Assembly: GCF_012034245.1 (NCBI RefSeq)
Contig: NZ_JAATEO010000023.1
Location: 42,519 to 106,518, forward strand
From: Micromonospora thermarum
GTDB taxonomy: Bacteria; Actinomycetota; Actinomycetes; Mycobacteriales; Micromonosporaceae
DNA: 64,000 bases
Reading direction: 5' to 3'
Shown: in pieces, positions 41,801 through 48,873 of the stretch
Layout: each line of letters starts with the position of its first letter
How positions within the stretch are numbered: the stretch's first letter is position 1
Position numbers and translations under genes: made by a program
The notes under the pieces: model-generated
Seen by the model: the letters and a program-made list of their open reading frames with translations, nothing else
What the model was told of the DNA's origin: nothing
The model's database searches: none

Positions 41801-42282
41801 TGACGTCCGAGCTGGACCAGCTCGCCGAGGTGACCGCGGCCCGCGCGCGACTGGACGAGCAGGAGCTGACCCTCATCGACCGGGCGCGCCAGGCCGGCGC
41901 GACCTGGGCGCAGATCGCCGCCGCGCTGGGGCTCGCCAGCCGGCAGGCGGCCGAGCAGCGGCGCCAGCGCCTCGCGACGGCCGCCCGGGCCCGCCGGGTC
42001 GCCGCCGACCGTCCCTTCGGGCCGCAGCTCACCGCCCTCCGCGCCGCCGTGGCGGAGCTGGACCGGTGGATCGCGGCGGACCGCCGGTGGGACGAGCGGT
42101 TCCCCCGCGCTCCACTGGTGCGGCGGACCGTCACGGCCGCCCTGGACGCGCCGCCCGGCCCGCTGCACTCGCTGGCCCGGCACGTCGTCGCCGACGTGGA
42201 CACCGCCGGCCCGGACCGGGTGCCCGCGCGGGCGCGGACGGTGGCGGCGGCGATCGGGGCGGCGCTGTCAACAGCGCGTTGA
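41800..42282 (+). CDS. Small HTH DNA-binding protein bracketed by repeats
   Basis: 160 residues. Residues about 30-55 form a helix-turn-helix (GATWAQIAAALGLASRQAAEQR) after an acidic helix (LDEQELTLIDRARQA), as in a group of small actinobacterial DNA-binding proteins. The rest is helical, Ala/Arg-rich and contains a WIAADRRWDERFP segment. No enzyme domain is seen. Start and stop codons both lie inside copies of a 20-nt palindromic repeat, so the gene may bind its own ends. There is no ribosome binding site, so a leaderless or reinitiated start is possible. Confidence 0.7.
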   Translation: MTSELDQLAEVTAARARLDEQELTLIDRARQAGATWAQIAAALGLASRQAAEQRRQRLATAARARRVAADRPFGPQLTALRAAVAELDRWIAADRRWDERFPRAPLVRRTVTAALDAPPGPLHSLARHVVADVDTAGPDRVPARARTVAAAIGAALSTAR

Positions 42283-42286
42283 CACA
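42267..42286. repeat. Flanking repeat, 3' copy
   Basis: GTCAACAGCGCGTTGACACA shares GTCAAC and CGTTGACACA with the 5' copy at 41781-41800; only four central bases differ. It contains the TGA stop of the HTH gene at 42280-42282. Confidence 0.7.
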
Positions 42287-42396
42287 GCCCGGCCGCCGTT
42301 CGTCCTGGCCGCCGTGTTGTGCCTCGCCGCCGCCGCGGTCGTCACCCGGCGGCCGCCGCGCCGGCATCCTGCCGCCGCGTCCGGGTCGGCGACGGA

Positions 42397-43461
42397 TCAG
42401 GACGGGACGCTCAGCACCGCGCCATCCGTCGCCGACCGGTGCGCCAGCTCGATCAGTTCGACGGTGTCGACCGCGTCGCGCGGGTCGACCGGCATCGGGG
42501 TGCCGTCGCGCAGCGACGCCGCGACCTCGGCGTAGAAGCTCTGGTACCGGCCGGGTTCGGTCGGCACCGGACGCAGCGCGCCGTCGACGCCGAGCCGTCC
42601 GTACCGCTCCGGCGGCACCGCGCCCCACCCGGCCGTGCCGGGCCGGCCGCCGTCGCGCAGCGCGGCCTCCTGCACGTCCAGACCCCACGTCGTGTACGCG
42701 GCACGGTCGCCGAGGATCCGCAGGCGCGGCCCGAGCTGCGCGGCCAGCGCGCCCATCCAGAGATGCGAACGCACGCCCCCGGTGTGGGTGAGCGCCACGA
42801 ACGCGTCGTCGTCGACCTGGGCACCCGGCCGGCGGCGGTCCACCTCGGCGTACACGCTGCGGACCGGGCCGAACAACTGCACCGCCTGGTCGATCAGGTG
42901 AGCACCGAGGTCGTAGAGGACTCCCCCCGCCTCGTCGGCGGTGCCGCTCTCCCGCCAGCCCGGCTTGATCGCCGGCCGCCAGCGTTCGAAGCGCGACTCG
43001 AACCGGATGACCGCGCCGAGGGCGCCCCCGGTCACCAGTCGCCGGGCGGTCAGGAAGTCGCCGTCCCACCGCCGGTTCTGGAACACCGTCAGCGGTACGC
43101 CCCGCCGCCGCGCCTCCGCCAGCAGTTCGCGCGCCTCGGCGGCGGTCGCGGCGAGCGGCTTGTCGACCACCACGGGCAGGCCGGCGGCCACCGCCGCCCG
43201 GGCCATCGGGACGTGCAGGCGGTTCGGCGTCGCCACCACCACCAGGTCCAGCGCGTCCGCCTGCCGCCACAGCAGGTCGGGATCGTCGACGAGGCGCGCG
43301 TTCGGGTGGTCGTGGCGGACCTGCTCGCGACGCTGCGGATCACGGGTCACCACGGCGTGCAGGCGCAACCCGGGCGTCGCGGCGATCAGCGGGGCGTGGA
43401 ACACCCGGCCGGCCGCCCCGTACCCCAGCAGCCCCACCCGCAGGGGCTTCCTGTCCGCCAT
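42397..43461 (-). CDS. Gfo/Idh/MocA family oxidoreductase
   Basis: 354 residues from the ATG at 43461 (GGGGACGGC upstream). The N-terminal Rossmann motif is VGLLGYGAAGRVFHAPLI, the VDKPLA block holds the conserved Lys of the family, and the catalytic region GGVLYDLGAHLIDQAVQLFG holds the Asp/His pair. Members oxidise or reduce sugars and inositols with NAD(P), including 3-keto sugar formation and reduction. It lies near a secreted protein with a 3-keto-disaccharide hydrolase domain, so a keto-sugar pathway is a reasonable guess. The open frame upstream to 43665 is not used. Confidence 0.87.
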   Translation of the reverse strand: MADRKPLRVGLLGYGAAGRVFHAPLIAATPGLRLHAVVTRDPQRREQVRHDHPNARLVDDPDLLWRQADALDLVVVATPNRLHVPMARAAVAAGLPVVVDKPLAATAAEARELLAEARRRGVPLTVFQNRRWDGDFLTARRLVTGGALGAVIRFESRFERWRPAIKPGWRESGTADEAGGVLYDLGAHLIDQAVQLFGPVRSVYAEVDRRRPGAQVDDDAFVALTHTGGVRSHLWMGALAAQLGPRLRILGDRAAYTTWGLDVQEAALRDGGRPGTAGWGAVPPERYGRLGVDGALRPVPTEPGRYQSFYAEVAASLRDGTPMPVDPRDAVDTVELIELAHRSATDGAVLSVPS

Positions 43462-43609
43462 GCCGTCCCCGCTTCCCGTACGCCCGGTCGTACCGAATCT
43501 ACGCGGCGGCGCGGGTCGCCATCCGCGGGCTCCGGCGTTCGCCGGTCCACCGGCGGCGGTCCGTACGACCATGGGTGCGACCGGACACCGGACGACGGAA
43601 CGGAGTGGC

Positions 43610-44052
43610 ATGGACGTCCTGGTGCTGCCCGTGGTGCTGGGTGTCGTCGTGCTCGTCGGCACCACGCTCGGCGGCCGCTACCGGGTGGCGCCGCCCGTCC
43701 TGTTGATCTGCGCGGGTGCGCTGCTGGCCCTTCTCCCACCGTTCTCGCACGTGGTGCTTGACCCGGAAGTGGTGCTGCTGCTGTTCCTCCCGGCGATCCT
43801 CTACCGCGAGAGCATCACCACCAGCCTGCGGGAGATCCGCGCCAACCTCGCCGTCATCGCCCTGCTCGCCGTGGGGCTGGTGGTGGTCACCATGGTCACC
43901 GTCGCGCTGACCGCGCAGGCGTTGGGGGTCAGTCCGGGGGCCGCCTGGGTCCTCGGTGCCGTCCTCGCGCCGACCGACGCCGCCGCGGTCGCCGGGCTGG
44001 CCAAGCGGATGCCCCGCAAGATCCTCACCACCCTGCGCGTGGAGAGCCTGTT
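43610..44052 (+). pseudogene. CPA1-type Na+/H+ antiporter, truncated
   Basis: The ATG at 43610 begins a cation/proton antiporter 1 protein with three or more hydrophobic segments. Family blocks include FLPAILYRESITTSLREIR and GAVLAPTDAAAVAGLAKRM. It stops matching at LRVESL, exactly where the family continues with the ion-binding NDG motif. From about 44053 the DNA is unrelated and leads into the terminator of the minus-strand gene at 44114. About 350 residues are gone; it cannot exchange ions. Confidence 0.75.
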
Positions 44053-44065
44053 TGATCAACCGGGT

Positions 44066-44099
44066 GGGGCCGCCCGGGTCCGGGGGGTCGGGCGGCCCC
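44066..44099 (-). terminator. Hairpin after the 1143-residue gene
   Basis: A perfect 11-bp stem (GGGGCCGCCCG and its complement) with a 12-nt loop, 14 nt past the stop codon at 44114 in the direction of transcription. The antiporter truncation point is within about 15 nt of it. Confidence 0.7.
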
Positions 44100-44113
44100 G
44101 CTCCGGAGGGGGT

Positions 44114-47100
44114 TCAGGTGAGGGGTTCGATCCAGATGTTGCGGTAGCGGACGTTGGCGCCGGGGTCGCCGTGGTCCTGGAGCCGGATCGGGCCGCCGGC
44201 CGCGGTCTCCGCGGCGCCGCCCCCGGTCGGGCCGGTGATCTCGACGTCGTCGTGGACCAGGACGCCGTTCCAGCGGACCGTCACGCGGGCGTTGGCGGTC
44301 TTGTTGCCCGCCCCGTCGAAGCGCGCCGCCCGGAACGTGATGTCGTACGTCTGCCAGGTCTCGGGTGCGCCGGCCGCGTTGCTGTCGGCCGCCTTCCGGT
44401 CGTAGATCGAGCCGGCCTCGGTGTCGTCCAGCGACGTGTCGCCGTACGAGTCGAGCACCTGGATCTCGTACCGGTCCTGGAGGTAGACCCCGCTGTTGCC
44501 GCGCGCCTGCCCGGTCACCGTCGACGGGTACGTCGGCTCCCACCACTCCACGTGCAGGGTGAAGTCGCCGAAGCTCTGCCTCGTCCGGATGTCGCCGCCG
44601 AGCACCTCCATCGAGCCGTTCGCCAGCGGCCAGGTGGCGGCGCCGCCACCCGTGGTCTGCCAGGCGTCCAGGTCGTCGCCGTCGAAGAGCTGGATCCGGT
44701 TCGTTCCGCCGTTGACCACCCAGTGCTGGTGGGCGCCACCGGCGTACGTCCAGATCTGGATCTGGGTGCCGTCGGCGGTGGACCCGCCCGCGGCCTCCAG
44801 CACCTTGCCGGACTGCGGGTTGAGGATCGAACCGTTGGCCTGCGGCCGCCACACCTGTGAACCGGTGTCGTTGCAGGTCCACAACTGCACCTTGGTGCCG
44901 TTCGCGGTGCCGCCGTTCGAGACGTCCAGGCACTTGCCGAGGGCCTGGAACGTCTCACCGACCCGGGTCCACCTCTGGGCGTTGGTGCCGTTGCAGGTCC
45001 AGAGCTGGATCTTCGTGCCGTCAGCGGTCGCCGAGTTGCTGACGTCCAGGCACTTGCCGCCGGTCCCGGTGATGGTGCCGGACCCGCCGCCGGTGCCGCC
45101 CGTGCCGTACACCTCGAACTCGTAGATCCGGGCGGCGGTGTCGGTGGTGCTGGTCGGGGCGGTGACGTTGAGACGGACGTAGCGGGCCGCGACCGCCGTG
45201 ACGTCGTGCGTGGTGGTGCTGGCGGTATTGCCCGTCACCGTCGTGCGGGTCGTCCAGGCCGACCCGTCGGTGCTGGTGGCGATCGTGAAGTCCCGCGTGT
45301 TCCAGGCCGTGTTCTCCCCGCCCGCACCGGCGTGCTTCACCACGAACCGGTTCACGTCGCGGTTGGCGCCGAGGTCGACCTGGAGGTACTTGGTGGCACC
45401 CGTCGAGCACCACTTGTCACCGTTGCCGCCGGAGACGCTGCCGTTGACCGCCTTCGCGGGGCCCTCGGTCGCCGCGCAGGAACTGTCCGCCGTGGCCGGT
45501 CGGTTGAGCGCCAGGTTGGTGCCGCCGGTGGGTGGCGGGGTGTTGCCGGGGATGGCGTTCAGGGTGTACCACGCCTCGGTGCTCCACAGCGACTGGCCGG
45601 TGGACGACGTGAACGGCCGGGGCGAGCGGACGTACACCACGTGTCCGGCCTTGCGGCCCGGCACGGTCAGCGTGACCGTCCGGCGATCGGCCGACAGGGT
45701 CGCCGCCGAGACGACCAACGTCTCCTCGCCGATCTTGGGGCCGCCGTAGCTGGCCGTGGGTTGGTACCGCCACTGCTTGACCCGGTAGCGCGCCGCGAGG
45801 TCGGTCGCGGTCTCGGTGGACAGCGGCTGGGTGTACTCCAGTTCGAAGCCTCCGGACGTGGCGCGCATGGCGAGGATGTCGAAGGTGCTGGTGCCGTTCG
45901 GGGTGAGTTTCTGCAGGCCGTACGCCAGCTTCCCGGTCTGGCCCCAGTTGCCGCCGGCGCCGAGCCCGCCGACGTAGATGGCGCCGTCCGGCCCCAGGTG
46001 CACCTCCGACACGCCGGCCTCCAGGCCCTGGGTCATCCGGAACAGCGCGCCCTGGTACTCGCCGTTGACCTTCTCCAGGTACGCCCGCTGGAGCCCCCCG
46101 TACGTGACGTCACCGATCAGCAGTTGCCCGGCGAAGGTGCCGCTGGGCAGCAGCAGAGGGGCGCTGGGGGAGTTGGCGATCTCGTTCTGCGGCATCCACA
46201 GCACGGGTGGCGTGACCGGGTTGGCGTCGAAGGGCCCGGCCGGGTTCATGTAGTGGTTGAAGAACCGGTCCTGCTTGACGTGCAGCAGTTTGGACGAGGG
46301 CAGCCAGCCGCCCTGGTTGTCGGTGACGAAGATGCCGTTCTCCGGCCCCCAACCGATGCCGTGCGGCGTCCGCAGGCCGCCGGCGACGTACGAGACCGCG
46401 CCGGTGTCCTTGTGCACCTTGATCGTGGTGCCCCGGTTCGGTGCCGGCTGCGGGTCGGTGGTCGCCCCGCCGTAGTTGATCGACACGGAGAGGTTCAGGT
46501 AGAAGTACGGCGCCTGGTAGAGCAGGCCGAACGCGAACTCGTGGAAGTTCCCGCCGTACGGCCAGGTGGCGACGGTCTGGTACTGGTCGGCGACCTCGTC
46601 GCCGCTCGTGTCCACCAGCCGGGTGAGCCGCTGCTTCTCCGACACGTAGACGACACCGTCGACGATCTTCAGGCCCATCGGCTCCTTGAGGTTGTCGGCG
46701 ATCTTCTTGGTGGTGACGCTCCCGGGCCCGGTGGTTCCGCCCGTGTTGCCCAGGATGTACACCTCGCCGTCCTGGGAGGTGCCGGACTGGTCGTTGCCAC
46801 CCCAGGTGGAGATGACCAGCCTGCCGTCGGCGAGCCAGTCCATGCCGGTGACCTTCGGCTGGAAGCCGCTCGGCCGCAGGTTGGTCAGGCTGTAGCTGGG
46901 GTGGACGCCCGCCAGTGGCAGGCCGTCGCCGGGAGAGTCGAAGACTCCCTCGCACTCCTTGCGGCCCGGCGACGTCACCCGCACCACACCGGCGTCGGTG
47001 CTCAACGCCGAGTTGGGCACGAGGGTGAACGTCGACGAGCCCGGGGTCCTCCACTCCAGGGTGATCTGCTGGCCGCCGTCGCGCTCGAAATGGTCGAGGC

Positions 47101-47545
47101 GCAGCGGATGCAGCCCGGCCGCGAGGGTGACCGTCCCCTCCTTCGGCGTCGGGCCGTGCAGGCCGTCGTGGTCGACGACGACGGTGGTGCCGACGGTCAA
47201 CTTCGAGCCGTCGTCGCTGGTGAGCCGGAACGTGTAGGTGCCGGCCTGGGTGACGTTCAGGTTGCCGAGCACCTGTGTCACGAAGCGGTCCTCGAACCCG
47301 AAGTCGGCGCTCGACGTCCAGTTGATCGTCGGCATCAGCTTGTCCACGTTCGGGGTCTGACCGGGCTTCAGGGTGCAGAGTTCGTCGAGCGGCACCTGCA
47401 CGTCGTACACGCGCAGGGTGACGCCCGGCTCCTGGGCGGGTGGCGCCGCCACTGCCGGGGTGGCCGGCAGGCCGGTGGCGGCAAGGACGAGTGCGGCCGA
47501 CGCCAGGACGGGGCTGCGGAATCGGCGCAGCAGCCAGGTGCCCAT
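44114..47545 (-). CDS. Secreted multidomain carbohydrate-active protein (PA14, propeller, F5/8, ricin lectin, 3-keto-disaccharide hydrolase)
   Basis: 1143 residues from the ATG at 47545, which has an ideal AGGAGG four nt upstream. A signal peptide (SPVLASAALVLAATGLPATP) is followed by a PA14-type domain (about 40-165), a glucose/sorbosone dehydrogenase-like beta-propeller (about 190-520), a beta-rich linker (about 560-660), an F5/8 discoidin domain (about 675-815), a three-lobed ricin-type lectin (about 829-949; the repeats KCLDVSN and IQLWTCN recur) and a C-terminal 3-keto-disaccharide hydrolase/DUF1080 domain (from about 949; NRIQLFDGDDLDAW, GNSGVYLQDRYEIQVLDS). It probably binds a glycan and cleaves a 3-keto glycoside outside the cell. 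Upstream CGAAAG repeats may control it. Confidence 0.85.
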   Translation of the reverse strand: MGTWLLRRFRSPVLASAALVLAATGLPATPAVAAPPAQEPGVTLRVYDVQVPLDELCTLKPGQTPNVDKLMPTINWTSSADFGFEDRFVTQVLGNLNVTQAGTYTFRLTSDDGSKLTVGTTVVVDHDGLHGPTPKEGTVTLAAGLHPLRLDHFERDGGQQITLEWRTPGSSTFTLVPNSALSTDAGVVRVTSPGRKECEGVFDSPGDGLPLAGVHPSYSLTNLRPSGFQPKVTGMDWLADGRLVISTWGGNDQSGTSQDGEVYILGNTGGTTGPGSVTTKKIADNLKEPMGLKIVDGVVYVSEKQRLTRLVDTSGDEVADQYQTVATWPYGGNFHEFAFGLLYQAPYFYLNLSVSINYGGATTDPQPAPNRGTTIKVHKDTGAVSYVAGGLRTPHGIGWGPENGIFVTDNQGGWLPSSKLLHVKQDRFFNHYMNPAGPFDANPVTPPVLWMPQNEIANSPSAPLLLPSGTFAGQLLIGDVTYGGLQRAYLEKVNGEYQGALFRMTQGLEAGVSEVHLGPDGAIYVGGLGAGGNWGQTGKLAYGLQKLTPNGTSTFDILAMRATSGGFELEYTQPLSTETATDLAARYRVKQWRYQPTASYGGPKIGEETLVVSAATLSADRRTVTLTVPGRKAGHVVYVRSPRPFTSSTGQSLWSTEAWYTLNAIPGNTPPPTGGTNLALNRPATADSSCAATEGPAKAVNGSVSGGNGDKWCSTGATKYLQVDLGANRDVNRFVVKHAGAGGENTAWNTRDFTIATSTDGSAWTTRTTVTGNTASTTTHDVTAVAARYVRLNVTAPTSTTDTAARIYEFEVYGTGGTGGGSGTITGTGGKCLDVSNSATADGTKIQLWTCNGTNAQRWTRVGETFQALGKCLDVSNGGTANGTKVQLWTCNDTGSQVWRPQANGSILNPQSGKVLEAAGGSTADGTQIQIWTYAGGAHQHWVVNGGTNRIQLFDGDDLDAWQTTGGGAATWPLANGSMEVLGGDIRTRQSFGDFTLHVEWWEPTYPSTVTGQARGNSGVYLQDRYEIQVLDSYGDTSLDDTEAGSIYDRKAADSNAAGAPETWQTYDITFRAARFDGAGNKTANARVTVRWNGVLVHDDVEITGPTGGGAAETAAGGPIRLQDHGDPGANVRYRNIWIEPLT

Positions 47546-47707
47546 CGTTCCTCCTGGGACGCAGTAGGGGTGAGGCGACGGCCGACCGCGCGGAGCTGTG
47601 GTGGGGGAGCGGCGACCGCCGATCCCGGGCCGGGTGGTGACCGACGCCGACGATGCCGCCACCTGGAACGGGGTGATGAGCCGAGACATTAGGCCGGACG
47701 TCGACAC

Positions 47708-47750
47708 CTTTCGATGAAGCCAGCGAAAGTTCTAGCGGGCTGAGCGAAAG
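47708..47750. promoter_or_regulatory. CGAAAG repeat cluster
   Basis: CTTTCG at 47708 and CGAAAG at 47724 and 47745 form one inverted and one direct repeat; the two direct copies are 21 bp apart, two helical turns. They lie about 160-205 nt upstream of the start at 47545. The rest of 47546-47828 has no gene. Confidence 0.4.
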
Positions 47751-47828
47751 GCGATGTCGTCCTTTATGGACGAATGCCGCGTTCGGTTCAGACGACCCGG
47801 CCACCACGGGCGCCGGCTCCGGCACCGG

Positions 47829-48344
47829 TCACGGCAGCGGGCGGGTGATGCCCCGCGCGTGGTCGGCGACGCCCGCGCCCACCACCGTCGCGCTGAGCGG
47901 AAGCATCTCCAGGCAGCGGCGGACGGCCGCCGCCATCAACGCGTTCGGCACCCGCATGGACAGGGTGCAGTGCGGCACCCAGCGACCCGGGCGGTAGTGC
48001 TCGGCCAGCGTCACCCCGGCGCCGGCCAGCCGGTCGTGCACCCGCCGGTGGTGCGCCAGCAGTTCGGCGGTCGGCGTCACGCCCAGCCACAGCACCCGGC
48101 CGACGAACTGCCCGGCGTACTGGAACTCCAGGCGCAGCGGCTCCGCCACCACGCACCCGGTGAGGGCCTCGGCCACCTGCTCCGGATCCAGGCGCGGCGC
48201 CACCGCCAGCGAGACGTGCGGCCGGTGCCGCTGCTCCAGCAGCGAGCGCATGCTCTGCACGCCCTCGGCCTCCAACGCGTCCCAGAGCACCCGGATCCGC
48301 CGGGTGGCGTCGGTGTCCAGGTAGAGCTCCAGGGCCGCGACCAC
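47829..48344 (-). CDS. 2'-5' RNA ligase family (2H phosphoesterase)
   Basis: 171 residues with the two catalytic HxT/S motifs of the 2H superfamily, RPHVSLAV near residue 43 and VPHCTLSM near residue 126. The fold handles 2'-5' or cyclic phosphodiester bonds in RNA or nucleotides; the physiological substrate in actinomycetes is not known. The start is the ATG at 48344. It is divergent from the SCP2 gene across a 21-nt palindrome. Confidence 0.82.
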   Translation of the reverse strand: MVAALELYLDTDATRRIRVLWDALEAEGVQSMRSLLEQRHRPHVSLAVAPRLDPEQVAEALTGCVVAEPLRLEFQYAGQFVGRVLWLGVTPTAELLAHHRRVHDRLAGAGVTLAEHYRPGRWVPHCTLSMRVPNALMAAAVRRCLEMLPLSATVVGAGVADHARGITRPLP

Positions 48345-48420
48345 GCGATCATCGTAGAAGGCCGACCCCGCGTGACCACCGGGCCTCAGGGCACGACGAC
48401 GGCGCGGCCCTCGACCCCGA

Positions 48421-48441
48421 GTTCACCCGCTACGGGTGAAC
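48421..48441. promoter_or_regulatory. 21-nt palindrome upstream of SCP2-debranching pair
   Basis: GTTCACCCG and CGGGTGAAC flank CTA. It lies between the divergent starts at 48344 and 48493, so an operator is more likely than a terminator, although it would also fold as a hairpin. Confidence 0.5.
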
Positions 48442-48492
48442 CGGCCTCACCCCGGACGGTGTGAGCCTGCCAGGGACAGGAAGGGGGAGTGG

Positions 48493-48873
48493 ATGACGAC
48501 GCCCGCGGCGGACCTGCTGCGGCGGCTGGGGGAGGAGGACATCCACCCGGACCTGCCCGAGACGACCGCCGGCACGGTACGCCTGGACGCCCGCGCGGAC
48601 GGCCGGACGGAACACTGGTACCTGACCATCGCCGACCAGCGGGTCGCGGTGACCCGGAGCACCGCTGAGGCCGACCTGGTCGTGCGCGCCGACCGGGCGG
48701 TGCTCGACCGGATCGCCGCCGGGACGCTGCACCCCGCCGCCGCACTGGGCCGCAACGACCTGACCGTGCGGGGTGACATCCGGCTGTTCATGATGCTCCG
48801 CCGGCTGTTTCCCGGCCCGCCCGGCGCGCGCCACCCCCGTGACGTGGCGGCCGCTACACGGAGGCGCCCGTGA
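48493..48873 (+). CDS. SCP2 sterol-binding domain protein
   Basis: 126 residues from the ATG at 48493 (GGGGGAGTGG upstream). The SCP2 fold is seen in TVRLDARADGRTEHWYLTI, ADLVVRADRAVLDRIAAG and AALGRNDLTVRGDIRLFMML. SCP2 domains bind lipids or fatty acyl groups in a hydrophobic tunnel. It overlaps the glycogen-debranching gene by GTGA, so the two are translated together. The pairing is unexpected but stable-looking. Confidence 0.82.
   Translation: MTTPAADLLRRLGEEDIHPDLPETTAGTVRLDARADGRTEHWYLTIADQRVAVTRSTAEADLVVRADRAVLDRIAAGTLHPAAALGRNDLTVRGDIRLFMMLRRLFPGPPGARHPRDVAAATRRRP

Noticed and set aside
42314..42535. Small plus-strand ORF after the HTH gene
   Set aside because: It overlaps the end of the Gfo/Idh/MocA gene, lacks a ribosome binding site and has shadow-like composition.
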